Shown here: positions 1-9,190 of the stretch, piece after piece
How positions within the stretch are numbered: position 1 is the first letter of the stretch
Layout: every line of letters starts with the position of its first letter
Assembly (NCBI GenBank): GCA_008501765.1
Contig: QQUE01000001.1
Location: forward strand, 94,021-158,020
Length of the DNA stretch: 64,000 nt
Direction of reading: 5' to 3'
Source: Calditrichota bacterium
GTDB lineage: Bacteria; Zhuqueibacterota; Zhuqueibacteria; Zhuqueibacterales; Geothermadaptataceae
Program-made: the position numbers and the translations under genes
The notes under the pieces: generated by a model
Seen by the model: the letters and a program-made list of their open reading frames with translations, nothing else
The model's database searches: none
Told to the model about the DNA's origin: nothing

Positions 1-85
1 GCGGCAAAAAACAATTCCTGCTCTGCATAAAAAACCGGCTATCTTTTTATTTCTCGCCGGATGAGAGAACAGGAGACATATTTGA

Positions 86-385
86 ATGCGAAAGAAAAAA
101 ACTGAAATTCCCGAGGAGCTGAGAAATCCTGTCCAGGTTGAAGACTTTCTCGATTTGCATGGTTTTTTCCCGGAGCAAATTGCAGAAGTTGTGCAGGAAT
201 TCATTAATTATGCGGTTGAGAAAAAATACCCGAAAGTGACTATTGTCCACGGAAAAGGGAAGAGCAAACTGAAATGGGAAGTGCACCGAATTCTGCGGGA
301 GATGCCGGCAGTGCTGCATTTTTCGGACGCTGCGCCTCAAGCGGGTGGGTGGGGCCGCACAGTCGTCGATTTAAAATTGGAATAA
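86..385 (+). CDS. Smr domain protein
   Basis: This 99-residue protein is almost entirely an Smr domain, the module found at the C-terminus of MutS2 and in stand-alone nucleases that act on branched DNA or stalled-ribosome mRNA. The sequence shows the DLHG motif at residues 23-26, the HGKGKSKL loop at 55-62 and a GGWGRTVV strand near the end, which are the family's conserved core. The ATG is preceded by AGGAGA at 71-76, so this start is well supported. No MutS2 ATPase part is present, so it belongs to the small single-domain group. The exact substrate cannot be read from sequence. Confidence 0.85.
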   Translation: MRKKKTEIPEELRNPVQVEDFLDLHGFFPEQIAEVVQEFINYAVEKKYPKVTIVHGKGKSKLKWEVHRILREMPAVLHFSDAAPQAGGWGRTVVDLKLE

Positions 386-612
386 CAGGATGACATTTCC
401 GAAGTCCCGGAAAATCAATGAAAATGTTTTTGCCCGACCAACAGGAACTATTTCAATGCTCGGTTGAATAAAATTTTCAGCCCGATATTTCGCTTCTGTT
501 ATCATTTCGTTACATTTTTCTTGTGTTTCCATAAATAATTTTATTATTTGGGTAGGATTGACATCAGAGCATGGGCAGCAGCGATTTATTTTTATCCAAC
601 GGAGGAGAAGAA
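386..612. other. Spacer with a weak 53-codon minus-strand ORF
   Basis: No convincing gene. On the minus strand 371-532 is open for 53 codons from an ATG and its translation is protein-like in composition (a charged helix followed by a hydrophobic end). It lacks a ribosome binding site and its end overlaps the Smr gene, so I do not call it as a gene. Confidence 0.3.
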
Positions 613-783
613 ATGAAAGTTAATGCACCCACAAAAAATGTATGGTTTGTCGCAGTAATTCTTGGTGTTCTCGGCGTTATTGCTCAATTTGTTGCCATTC
701 CATTTGTAAGTGTTTACGCTTTTTGGGTTGTGGTCGTCGGATTTGTTCTGCTTGTTCTGAGTACTGTTCTAAAAGGATTCTAA
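613..783 (+). CDS. Small two-helix membrane protein
   Basis: A 56-residue protein consisting of a short charged N-terminus and two hydrophobic segments (about residues 11-30 and 34-53) with a brief GF end. The start is chosen at 613 because GGAGGAG lies at 601-607. The frame is open upstream to 571, but that extension lacks a comparable site. It is followed by a clear terminator at 839-872, which supports a short monocistronic transcript. I do not recognise a family. Its size and topology resemble small inner-membrane proteins common in this phylum group, and no function is inferred. Confidence 0.65.
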   Translation: MKVNAPTKNVWFVAVILGVLGVIAQFVAIPFVSVYAFWVVVVGFVLLVLSTVLKGF

Positions 784-838
784 GGTACGGACAAACCGAA
801 ATTAAAAAGCATGTATCTGTGCTTGTTTTGAATTTTAT

Positions 839-872
839 AAACCCATCCATATTTATGGTTGGGTTTTTTTTT
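839..872 (+). terminator. Rho-independent terminator
   Basis: AACCCATCCAT and ATGGTTGGGTT form an 11-bp stem with one mismatch, followed by a run of T. It lies downstream of the 613-783 gene and before the convergent DUF188 gene. Confidence 0.8.
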
Positions 873-914
873 AAAGCTCTTTACTTAGACCTCTATTTGA
901 GTTCAAGTCAATCT

Positions 915-1364
915 TCACCCGTGGTGTTTTTCTAAAAATTTATGTAATGCGTTGGCGAATGATTCGCGGTCTTTCAGGCCATAGGCAGGCGGCCCGCCAG
1001 TTTCGACACCGCTCAATCGCAGGTCTTCCATAAAGTTTCGAACCGATAAAATTTGCCGAATATTTTCTTTATCATAAAATTCCCCACGGGGATTGATTGC
1101 AAATGCCTTTTTGTCGATTACAGCCGCGGCCAATGGTAAATCAGCCGTAATGACGAGGTCGCCTATCGTGGCATTTTCACTAATATAATTATCAGCGACG
1201 TCTGCTCCGGCAGGCACTTGTACAGATTTGATGAACGGCGATCGCGGTGTTCGCAATCGTTGGTTCGCTACAAGAATTAGCTCGGTTTTTGCCCGTTCGG
1301 CAGCGCGGTAAAGAATTGTTTTGGCAGGGGATGGGCAGGCGTCGGCGTCAACCCAGATGACCAT
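915..1364 (-). CDS. YaiI/YqxD family protein (DUF188)
   Basis: This 149-residue protein matches the DUF188 (YaiI/YqxD) family over its full normal length. The N-terminus WVDADACP (residues 4-11) is the hallmark acidic motif. A conserved [15 protein letters not shown] segment lies in the middle, and a [12 protein letters not shown] stretch follows. The fold is PIN-like, suggesting a metal-dependent nuclease, but no biochemical role is established for the family. It is transcribed in the same direction as manA upstream, with a 62-bp gap, so it may be co-transcribed. Confidence 0.88.
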   Translation of the reverse strand: MVIWVDADACPSPAKTILYRAAERAKTELILVANQRLRTPRSPFIKSVQVPAGADVADNYISENATIGDLVITADLPLAAAVIDKKAFAINPRGEFYDKENIRQILSVRNFMEDLRLSGVETGGPPAYGLKDRESFANALHKFLEKHHG

Positions 1365-1426
1365 ATTTAAACCTCAATTATTCCATGTATTTATAGAAAA
1401 TAAAATGAACAAAAATCTCTGAGTGA

Positions 1427-2668
1427 TTACGGTACGGTAGCGATGTAAAACCGGCTCTCTTTTTTTGCAATCACCTGCACATTTTGTAAGCAGGCTGGAA
1501 TTAAAACAGATTGACCCTTATGATAAACTTCCGAACTTGTGTCAAACATAAGCTCAATTTTTCCGGCCAATACCAATATAATTCCGGGTTTTCCAGAATC
1601 CAGGAGCTCGTTATCTCCATTCTGCAGATGATATTTGTGCAAAATAAATTCTTTGGCTTCAGTTTCATAAGTTGTTTTGCGTTCCTTTCCAATGCCGCCG
1701 ATGATGGAAACTGCCCCTGATTCATATGTGAGAATTTCGTGCAGTATATTTTTATCTTGAAATTTGGAAGTAAAACCAGCACGAACGACATTGTCAGAAT
1801 TTGCCATACATTCGATTACTGTGCCGCTGAGATAAGCATGGGGGATGCCTGCTTTAATGAAAACGGCCTCCCCTGGTTGGAGATTTATCAAGTTAAGAAA
1901 AAACAATGAGAAAAGCCCGGTGTCAGGCGCTCGATATTTACCGTACATTGCAAGAAAAAGTGCTTCCACCGGGCTGTGTTTTGGCGCAGTTTGCAGGCGG
2001 TCTTTTAATTTTTCGATGGCAACTTTGAGGGCATCCGCCGCCTCTTGCGATCGATGCATAAAGTGACTGAAAAATGTTTTTAAATTTGCCTGTTTTTCCG
2101 CGATTGTTGCGCTCGAACTGGTTTGTATTTTTGCGACAATTTCCGGGTCACAAATTTCTGCAATTTCCGGATAATTTGTAAAGACTTCCACCAACTCACG
2201 GCTGGATTTGAATCCGACAAGTGCCTGAAATTGGTCGAGCGCGATTGCGATCTCTGGTTTGTGATTATCGTCCGGATAATGTTGCGGCGCCGTCGCGTGT
2301 AATTTCTCCGCCTGAGATTTATCGGGATGGGCCTGAATGGACAGCGGCTGCCCCACGGATAGAATTTTTAAAAGAAATGGCAAGCGATTTTTAAATTCTT
2401 GCGCCAGTTTTTTTCCTAAAAAAAAATCAGGATACTGATCGATTAGCTGGTCGAGCCGATGATATTCCCCGGCAATTAATAGGGCAGATGGGGCAGTTGG
2501 ATGGGCCCCCATCCACAGTTCGGCGTAGGGTTTGCCTGGTTCAGGTTGCTCGCCAATTAATTGCGGGATAATCGCATTTTCATCGCGCGTACCCCACGGA
2601 TAATTTTGGATGGAATTGCGCATTAAATATGGTTTGGTTTGCAATGCCGGCGGTTTTTTTTCTACCAT
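1427..2668 (-). CDS. manA: Mannose-6-phosphate isomerase, class I
   Basis: This cytoplasmic zinc enzyme interconverts mannose-6-phosphate and fructose-6-phosphate, feeding GDP-mannose synthesis for surface glycans. The 413-residue length is normal for class I enzymes. Visible are NYPWG at 22-26, AELWMGAHP at 49-57, the zinc-binding IQAHPD at 111-116 (Gln and His ligands), the PEIA segment near 138 with the Glu ligand, and IPHAYLSG carrying the last His ligand. A later start at Met16 is possible because ManA homologues usually begin near that point, and neither start has a strong ribosome binding site. Confidence 0.92.
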   Translation of the reverse strand: MVEKKPPALQTKPYLMRNSIQNYPWGTRDENAIIPQLIGEQPEPGKPYAELWMGAHPTAPSALLIAGEYHRLDQLIDQYPDFFLGKKLAQEFKNRLPFLLKILSVGQPLSIQAHPDKSQAEKLHATAPQHYPDDNHKPEIAIALDQFQALVGFKSSRELVEVFTNYPEIAEICDPEIVAKIQTSSSATIAEKQANLKTFFSHFMHRSQEAADALKVAIEKLKDRLQTAPKHSPVEALFLAMYGKYRAPDTGLFSLFFLNLINLQPGEAVFIKAGIPHAYLSGTVIECMANSDNVVRAGFTSKFQDKNILHEILTYESGAVSIIGGIGKERKTTYETEAKEFILHKYHLQNGDNELLDSGKPGIILVLAGKIELMFDTSSEVYHKGQSVLIPACLQNVQVIAKKESRFYIATVP

Positions 2669-2758
2669 TAAGTACTCTGTTTAGTATTTCGTTGGTGATG
2701 ATCGTTGTCAGGGACAATAAAGTGCCGGGTGGTATTAATCTGAAAAATTAGTCCGTAC

Positions 2759-4648
2759 TTAATTTTCCCCGGCAATCGCTTCCAATGTTTCCCAGCGCTG
2801 GTATTTTTCAGCCAGCCCGTTCTCGATGGTTTGCAGCCGCAATTTCACTTTCGCAACGGCGTCCCCGTTTTCTTTGTAGAAATCCGGATTGCCTAATTGA
2901 TCGAAAAGTTCTGCCTGCTCAGATTCCAGGTTTTCAATTTCCTGCGGCAAATTGTGCAGCTCTTTTTTTTCATTAAACGATATTTTTCGCGGCCGTTCTT
3001 TGACTGGTTTTTTCTGTTTCTTTCCAACTTTACCTGCTGGAACCGACATTTCTATTTTACGATGGCGCAGGTAATCATCGTATCCACCGACATACTCCTT
3101 GACACGGGCGTCGCCCTCAAAAGCTATTGTGCTCGTAACAACATTATTTAGAAAAGCACGGTCGTGGCTCACCAGTAAAATCGTTCCGGAAAATTCGACC
3201 AACAGGCTCTCTAATAATTCCAAAGTTTCGGCATCGAGGTCGTTTGTCGGTTCGTCGAGCACCAAAACATTGGCAGTGCGCGTGAAAAGTTTGGCTAACA
3301 GCACCCGGTTCCGTTCACCGCCGGAGAGAACTTTGACGGGCACCCGGCAGCGTTCGGGCGCGAAGAGGAAATCCTGTAAATAGGTGATAATGTGCTTTTT
3401 TACACCATTGGTTTCCAGTGTGTCACGTCCTTCGCCCACGTTTTCAATGATTGATTTCTCGTCGTCAAGCTGATCACGAAGTTGATCAAAATAGGCAACC
3501 TGTAGCCGAGTACCGTATTTGATTGTGCCCGATTGTGGTTTTAAATCCCCCAAAAGTGTTTTTAGCAATGTTGATTTTCCAACACCGTTGGGGCCGATTA
3601 TCCCGATTTTATCACCGCGCAAAATTATGGTTGAGAAATTTTTAAAGATGCGTTCATTGCCATAAGAAAACGAAATGTCTTCTGTTTCCAAAACCAGGCG
3701 TCCAGAGCGCTCGGCTTCCTGAATTTTTATGGCAGCGGCACCATCGCGTTGGAGCCTGTTGTGCCGTTGTTCGCGCATTTTTTTCAGGGCTCGCACACGG
3801 CCTTCGTTGCGTGTTCTGCGGGCTTTTATTCCTTTACGCACCCAGGTCTCTTCCTGCGCTAATTTTTTATCGAAGCGGGCATGGTTTTCGGCTTCTGCTT
3901 CCATAAGTGCTTCTTTTCGTTGCAGATACGTTGGATAGTCACAGGCCCAGTTGTGCAGTTTTAATAGATCCAGTTCAATTATTCGTGTCGCCAGTTTTTG
4001 CAGGAATTCCCGATCGTGGGTGACAAAAATCAATGTGCCACCGTAGCGTAAAAGGAAATCTTCAAGCCAGGCAATTGCATCGATATCCAAATGATTGGTC
4101 GGTTCGTCGAGCAAAAGAATATCCGGTTGCTGCACCAGGCCTTTGGCCAGCAAAGTGCGTCGTTTTAAACCGGCGGACAGTGTATTGAACTCAATATCTG
4201 CATCCAGCTTCATGTGCGATAAAACCGTTTCCACTTTTTGATGGATTTGCCAACCGCCCGCATGCTCCAATTCATCCTGCAGGCGGCTAAGTTTATTGAG
4301 GGAATGTTCTGAATATTCTTTTGCCAATTGCAGGCTGATATCGTGGTATTGATGCAGTAAATTACCAATTTTCCCCAATCCTTCGGCCACAATATCGAAA
4401 ACGGAACCAGGAATGTGCTGTGGTACTTCCTGCGGCAAATATGAAACACGCAATCCTTGCTGGCGATGAATGGCACCGCTATCGGCCTGTTCGTCTCCGT
4501 TTATGAGTTTCATTAAAGTCGATTTGCCGGTGCCGTTGCGTCCGAGCAAACTCACACGTTCACCCGGTTGAATTTGCAGGTTCAAATTTTCGAAAAGAAT
4601 TTTACCGCCGTAGGCGAATTTTATATCCTGTAAACTGATTAAGGCCAT
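2759..4648 (-). CDS. ABC-F ATPase, Uup-like
   Basis: A 629-residue soluble protein with two ATP-binding cassettes and no membrane segments, as expected for ABC-F proteins that act on ribosomes or, for Uup, in DNA or translation quality control. The first cassette has GRNGTGKST near residue 37 and LLLDEPTNHLD. The second has GPNGVGKST and VLDEPTNDLD with signature LSGGERNR. The linker between the cassettes is highly charged. The C-terminal 90 residues (lysine-rich then coiled-coil) resemble the Uup DNA-binding tail. The first signature reads LSAGLKRR, with Ala for the usual second Gly. Antibiotic-resistance function cannot be inferred. Confidence 0.9.
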   Translation of the reverse strand: MALISLQDIKFAYGGKILFENLNLQIQPGERVSLLGRNGTGKSTLMKLINGDEQADSGAIHRQQGLRVSYLPQEVPQHIPGSVFDIVAEGLGKIGNLLHQYHDISLQLAKEYSEHSLNKLSRLQDELEHAGGWQIHQKVETVLSHMKLDADIEFNTLSAGLKRRTLLAKGLVQQPDILLLDEPTNHLDIDAIAWLEDFLLRYGGTLIFVTHDREFLQKLATRIIELDLLKLHNWACDYPTYLQRKEALMEAEAENHARFDKKLAQEETWVRKGIKARRTRNEGRVRALKKMREQRHNRLQRDGAAAIKIQEAERSGRLVLETEDISFSYGNERIFKNFSTIILRGDKIGIIGPNGVGKSTLLKTLLGDLKPQSGTIKYGTRLQVAYFDQLRDQLDDEKSIIENVGEGRDTLETNGVKKHIITYLQDFLFAPERCRVPVKVLSGGERNRVLLAKLFTRTANVLVLDEPTNDLDAETLELLESLLVEFSGTILLVSHDRAFLNNVVTSTIAFEGDARVKEYVGGYDDYLRHRKIEMSVPAGKVGKKQKKPVKERPRKISFNEKKELHNLPQEIENLESEQAELFDQLGNPDFYKENGDAVAKVKLRLQTIENGLAEKYQRWETLEAIAGEN

Positions 4649-4683
4649 TTTTTATGGTTGAAAGTTAAATGTTAAAGATTGAT

Positions 4684-4760
4684 GTTCAAACGTTCAAACG
4701 TTCAAACGTTCAAACGTTCAAACGTTCAAACGTTCTAACGTTCTAACGTTCTAACGTTCT
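4684..4760. repeat. Octamer tandem repeat (GTTCAAAC/GTTCTAAC)
   Basis: Six perfect copies of GTTCAAAC (4684-4731) are followed by three copies of GTTCTAAC (4732-4755) and a partial GTTCT. The array fills almost the whole gap between the glycosyltransferase stop (4761) and the ABC-F start (4648). The two-block arrangement suggests expansion of two variants by replication slippage. Copy-number change would alter the 5' leader of the ABC-F gene. Confidence 0.95.
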
Positions 4761-5753
4761 TCATGCCAAAAACCAAAAGTGCTCGCCTTCGACAAATGCC
4801 TGTTCCAATAAATAGTGCCGAATTTCGGCCCGCGCTCCTTTGGTGCCAACGCAGCAGAGAATGAGTTCGCTGTTTTGGGGAATATCTTCGGGTGCGATAA
4901 TTGGTTTATTCAGGTATTTTTGACCGATCTTTTTCGGACTGATATCGATGAAAGCTCTGGGCAGGTAGCCTTGGTTTTTAAGCGAACGCGCATGGATTTT
5001 GCCATCGCGCCCGACGCCCCAAAATAGAAAATTGCGCTTCTTCTCCAACAGATTTTTTATGACGAAGTACAATTTCAGCTCGCGGAAAGCTGCCGGTCGA
5101 TAAGCTGCATTCAACCGTGACAGTTTATCCGGGTGCTCGCGCCAGTGAAACTGAACATCCGGGACTTTGGCAAAATTCCCGCCCGCGGAATACAAGCGCA
5201 GCAGTAGATCGTAATCCTCAGGAAAATCGCCCTTTCGGTAACCGCCGATCTGCCGCAGTGGCTCAGCCCGCATAATTAGCGTCGGATGCAGGATGGGCAT
5301 TTCAACGTACATATTGTTTATTATTTCAGTTGTTGTAACGATACTATTGAGCCAATTCACATAATAACGCATGCCTTCTGCCACATTTTCTTGCGGAAAT
5401 ATCGCGACACCGCACCCCACCGCTGCGAGCGAACAATTGGATTCCAGCAGGGCCATTTGTTTCTCGAAGCGCTGTGGGAGAGAAATATCGTCCGCGTCCA
5501 TGCGCGCAACGAAATCTCCGGCGGCTGAGTTCAATCCATTATTTAGTGCAGACACAATACCGGCATGCGCTTGTCTTATAATCTTTACACGCTCATCAGA
5601 AAATGAAGATATAATTTCTTGAGTTCGATCTGTGGAGCCATCGTCTATGACGATGAGTTCAAAGTCCGAAAATGATTGGTTTAATATGCTATTAATCGCT
5701 GAAGAAATGGTATTTTCTGCATTGTAAACAGGAAGGATGACTGAGAGTTTCAT
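4761..5753 (-). CDS. Family 2 glycosyltransferase with C-terminal Rossmann-like domain
   Basis: This 330-residue protein starts with a GT-A fold family 2 domain (about residues 1-215). It has VILPVYN at the N-terminus, DDGSTDRT near residue 37 and the metal- and nucleotide-binding MDADD at 85-89. After about residue 240 a separate segment begins with FWGVGRDGK, a glycine-rich turn typical of nucleotide-sugar or CoA-binding Rossmann folds such as those in PglD/NeuD-type proteins. It has no membrane helices. It probably transfers a sugar in cell-surface glycan synthesis, and the acceptor is unknown. It precedes the ABC-F gene on the same strand. Confidence 0.85.
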   Translation of the reverse strand: MKLSVILPVYNAENTISSAINSILNQSFSDFELIVIDDGSTDRTQEIISSFSDERVKIIRQAHAGIVSALNNGLNSAAGDFVARMDADDISLPQRFEKQMALLESNCSLAAVGCGVAIFPQENVAEGMRYYVNWLNSIVTTTEIINNMYVEMPILHPTLIMRAEPLRQIGGYRKGDFPEDYDLLLRLYSAGGNFAKVPDVQFHWREHPDKLSRLNAAYRPAAFRELKLYFVIKNLLEKKRNFLFWGVGRDGKIHARSLKNQGYLPRAFIDISPKKIGQKYLNKPIIAPEDIPQNSELILCCVGTKGARAEIRHYLLEQAFVEGEHFWFLA

Positions 5754-5954
5754 GTATAAATATTTGCAGAATTATTTTGGCAGTTCAAGGGATTGCGTTA
5801 CTGAAATTGTTACTCAGAAGCTCTTATTTTTTAATTAAATATAAACAAATAAGCCACACAGTCAAGGAGGCACTTCATCAGTTATTTAAATAATGAAAAC
5901 AAGAACACGGAAATTGAGAGGCAATTTTTTACTCTTCGATTGCTCTGCGCAAGT

Positions 5955-6692
5955 TTACCAACCCAACTTTTTTCGTAACGCTTTTCCCGCAGTTCGACTC
6001 ACGGAAAGTTTTGAGTTTTTGTTATCGGCAGTAGTAATTTCGTAGCCGCCACTGTTATCTGCCTCGATTTTGCGAACATAGTTCAGATTGACGATTGACG
6101 AGCGGTGAATACGGAAGAATTTTTCCGGATCAAGTCTTGTTTCCAGTTGCGACAGCGTGTTGTTGAGCAGATAACGCTGGTTTTCCAGACAGGCGTAAAC
6201 GAATTTACTTTCACTGATAAAATAGACGATTTCGTCTTCGGAAAACATGAATATTTTATCGCCGATGCGGGAGGCAAAACGGGTGAGATAGGATGCCGGT
6301 GGCTGCCAATGGGCGAGTAAGTTATTAATGGCCGCGGGTGCATTTTCATTTTCCCGAACGCGCGAAATGGCTTCTTCAAGCCGCGATTGTGAATAGGGTT
6401 TGAGCAAGAAATCCACGGCACGTAGTTCGAAGGCCTGAACAGCATATTGATCGTAAGCGGTTGTAAATATGACTGCAGGTTTGGTTTTTATCAATTGTAA
6501 AACATCCAGTCCCGACATGTCGGTGAGATGGATATCGAGCAAGAGAAGTTCGGGTTTGATGGCATCAATCTCAATGATTGCTTTTTTGCCACTGGCGCTG
6601 TGGCCAATAATTTCGATGTCAGTAATTTCTTGCAGCATGCTTTGCAAGCGTTGCAACGCCGGTTCTTCATCTTCGATTACATACGTTTTCAT
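5955..6692 (-). CDS. LytTR family response regulator
   Basis: A 245-residue two-domain regulator. The receiver domain (1-120) contains the acidic pair near residues 8-9, the phosphoacceptor Asp53 in LLLDIHL, and the conserved Thr and Lys in FTTAYD and LLKPYS. The C-terminal LytTR DNA-binding domain (about 140-245) has FRIHRSSIVNLNYV, its most conserved block. The gene lies 48 bp downstream of the LytS-type kinase and is surely its partner. LytTR regulators usually act on envelope or extracellular genes. The target here may be the upstream bactofilin-like gene itself, but that is inference. Confidence 0.93.
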   Translation of the reverse strand: MKTYVIEDEEPALQRLQSMLQEITDIEIIGHSASGKKAIIEIDAIKPELLLLDIHLTDMSGLDVLQLIKTKPAVIFTTAYDQYAVQAFELRAVDFLLKPYSQSRLEEAISRVRENENAPAAINNLLAHWQPPASYLTRFASRIGDKIFMFSEDEIVYFISESKFVYACLENQRYLLNNTLSQLETRLDPEKFFRIHRSSIVNLNYVRKIEADNSGGYEITTADNKNSKLSVSRTAGKALRKKLGW

Positions 6693-6740
6693 AGTTTACA
6701 ATTTCAAGTTGAATGTTTGAATGTCTCAGTATTCCAGTAT

Positions 6741-7835
6741 TTAAACTGGTACTCGAATTTTAACAGTCGTACCCTTGCGCCAAATTGAATCGAAATGCAC
6801 CAGATCTTTTTTATGATAGAACAGGACAAGCCGCTCGGACAAATTGGCCAAAGCATGGCCTGGTTTTATAAATTTATTTTTCATGACTGGTGCAAGTCCC
6901 TGCCCATTGTCCTTAATTTTGAAAATGAGATTTTTGCTCTCCAATATAATTATTATATCAATTTTGAGCATCACATTTTGGTCTTGCCAGCCATGACGAA
7001 TTGAATTTTCGATCAGCGGCTGCAAAATAAAAGCAGGAACAAGCCGGGATTCATCGTTGGTTTTTTGCTGCCATTCGATCGAAAGTTTATCCGGGAAACG
7101 TGCTTGTAAAAGTTTCAGATACCCCTGGGTAAAATTGATTTCTTCCTTGAGTGTTACTTTTTCTGCTGCTGAATTTTTAAAAACATAGCGCAAAAGATCG
7201 CTCAATTGGACCAGCAATTGTTCTGCTTTTTCGGCATCCGCTTTGACGAGACTGGTTATTGTATTTAATGTATTAAAAAGAAAATGCGGATCCATCTGTG
7301 CCCGCAATGCAGTAAGTTCAGCTTGCTCACGGGCCCTGCTGTGGCGTGCTTCCTGCCACCGTATTTGAACCCAGCTACCCAGAATACTCGCCAGGCTGAA
7401 GAGCAGCATGATTGCCATAAATGTCCAAACAGACTGTTGCACTGCCGGGTGAACAAATCGCGAAAATTCTATTTCCTGCCCTGGATTTTGGATGAAATCA
7501 CTCAATGAAATCCAGAAAAATTCATAGACTCCGCCGATAGAAAATAAGGAGTCGTGCAAAATTTGTGCTTTGATGAATAGTCCGAAGAGAAACGCGGCGA
7601 TTAGAGCAATTGCATAAAAAATTGCCCGGAGAAACCATTGTTGATGCAGATTAAATACACGCAGTTTATCACCAAGTAGTTGGTGCATTCCTGCTACAAA
7701 AATCACCAATAAAAACGCGTGAATAAATCCGATTATCCCGGCTATGGACAGGGTATTTAATTGTGATAAGTTGAGAAATGTAAAAATGACGCCACCGATC
7801 AGGGTGGCGCCAAGAAGCATAATTATTTTTTTCAT
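6741..7835 (-). CDS. LytS/YehU-type sensor histidine kinase
   Basis: A 364-residue membrane kinase. About four hydrophobic segments occupy residues 5-155 with no large periplasmic domain. The His_kinase block follows with phosphoacceptor His184 in QMDPHFLFNTLN, then the ATPase motifs PLIENSIRHG and IKDNGQGL. It senses through its membrane region and phosphorylates the LytTR regulator encoded just downstream. Its ATG overlaps the TGA of the preceding bactofilin-like gene (ATGA at 7832-7835), showing translational coupling and suggesting that the membrane protein takes part in the same signalling unit. Confidence 0.93.
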   Translation of the reverse strand: MKKIIMLLGATLIGGVIFTFLNLSQLNTLSIAGIIGFIHAFLLVIFVAGMHQLLGDKLRVFNLHQQWFLRAIFYAIALIAAFLFGLFIKAQILHDSLFSIGGVYEFFWISLSDFIQNPGQEIEFSRFVHPAVQQSVWTFMAIMLLFSLASILGSWVQIRWQEARHSRAREQAELTALRAQMDPHFLFNTLNTITSLVKADAEKAEQLLVQLSDLLRYVFKNSAAEKVTLKEEINFTQGYLKLLQARFPDKLSIEWQQKTNDESRLVPAFILQPLIENSIRHGWQDQNVMLKIDIIIILESKNLIFKIKDNGQGLAPVMKNKFIKPGHALANLSERLVLFYHKKDLVHFDSIWRKGTTVKIRVPV

Positions 7836-8962
7836 TTAGCGGTTTCTAAATCTTTGTTTTTATAGTTATTCCAAATGAAATACAGGAAACTTCCCATTCC
7901 AAAACTGACCACAATTAACGAGATGAGCACACCGATGTACGGGATATGTTTCAAAAGGGCCAGGAGAAATACACCGAGGATTAACGCCCAAACAAGGGAT
8001 GACTTGTTGCCGTTTTTACTAGCGCGGTTCAAAATTTGAACGCCAAGAAACAAGCCGCTGATAATACCGGCGAGATACAATAGCATAAGATAAAATGCCA
8101 GAACGAATAATGCTATGGGAATCGACAGCACCATCACTGCGAGAATAACGATAACCACCGGAGTTGCTACCAGCGCGAGAAAACCCAAGCCCAGGCTTTG
8201 CAGCACATTTTGTTCAGCAAAACCGATCTGGTCTTTTGCAAAATCTTTGAATATCAGGACGTAGCACAGACCCAAAAGAACGGCTGCGAGAAATGTGAAC
8301 ACAAACTTAAAAAACATGCCCGCGTAATGGCGTTCACCATAGGTGATGATCGCATTGGCTGGCACATTTTCAATCTCTTTTCCCTCCATCCAATAGGGAA
8401 GTTTGAACTCTATTTCACCACCGGCTTCAAAGTTCGGGCCGAATTCAATTTTTTCGGAACCCCACTCGATCGAGCCGCCGACTTCGCCATCAAAAAAAGC
8501 AACGCCGCTGCCACCTTTCAGGTTGCCCTCAATGGTGCCGCCTTCGAAGAGTAAATTTCCGGTGCCGACAAAAACATTGCCCCGAATATAGGCTTTTTCT
8601 GTGATCCGGACCGTGCCGCCACCGACAAAAACATCGTCAGCAATTTCACTATCGATTAAAACTGTTTCGCCACCTCCGAAGAGCATTCCGTTGACAGTAC
8701 CACGAATTGTTAAATTTTTTGCGGCGGCAAAGAGATCGTCTCCGACATCCCCTTTAACGGTGACATTTTCTCCGGCAGCGAACAGATCACCGAGCAGGAC
8801 GCCTTCAAGAAGTACATTTCTGGCTGCGACCATCAAATCTTTGCTGGTCGTGTCCCCGGCAGCAATATGCACCGTTCGTCCACCTTTGTAATCCGAAGCA
8901 TGGACATGGACGGCTGCGGCTAATAAAAGCATAATTCCAACAAATAATACGATACGTTTCAT
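7832..8962 (-). CDS. Bactofilin-like beta-helix membrane protein
   Basis: A 377-residue exported protein. A signal peptide (residues 1-23) is followed by about 170 residues of short repeats such as VTVKGDVGDDLFAA and VRITEKAYIRGNVFV, the pattern of a bactofilin-type (polymer-forming) right-handed beta-helix. The C-terminal half has about five membrane segments. Cytoplasmic bactofilins lack signal peptides and multi-helix domains, so this belongs to an exported variant. The ATG at 8962 has AGGAGA upstream; an in-frame TTG at 8968 is less likely. It overlaps the kinase gene by four bases and probably works with it. Confidence 0.78.
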   Translation of the reverse strand: MKRIVLFVGIMLLLAAAVHVHASDYKGGRTVHIAAGDTTSKDLMVAARNVLLEGVLLGDLFAAGENVTVKGDVGDDLFAAAKNLTIRGTVNGMLFGGGETVLIDSEIADDVFVGGGTVRITEKAYIRGNVFVGTGNLLFEGGTIEGNLKGGSGVAFFDGEVGGSIEWGSEKIEFGPNFEAGGEIEFKLPYWMEGKEIENVPANAIITYGERHYAGMFFKFVFTFLAAVLLGLCYVLIFKDFAKDQIGFAEQNVLQSLGLGFLALVATPVVIVILAVMVLSIPIALFVLAFYLMLLYLAGIISGLFLGVQILNRASKNGNKSSLVWALILGVFLLALLKHIPYIGVLISLIVVSFGMGSFLYFIWNNYKNKDLETAK

Positions 8963-9190
8963 GATCAATTCTCCTATTAGATTATGGATGTTTTGATCAG
9001 ATAATACGCAAACTGATTTTATTGTTCAGCTTGTTGCGGATGAATGGGAGGATAATCAGGATGAGTGGTGAAATAACGGGATGGATGGATTAAGGTATAT
9101 TTCGTACTCCTCATCGTATTCGTAATCGGAGTTATTTTTTCGTCGTTAAGCACCGAAATAGAAGTTGGATGTTTTATTTCACCGTTGAAT

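Noticed and set aside
371..532. 53-codon minus-strand ORF with protein-like composition
   Set aside because: No ribosome binding site, no recognised family, and its end overlaps the Smr gene; it could be chance.
4684..4760. Possible small CRISPR array
   Set aside because: Units are contiguous octamers without spacers, so it is a simple tandem repeat.
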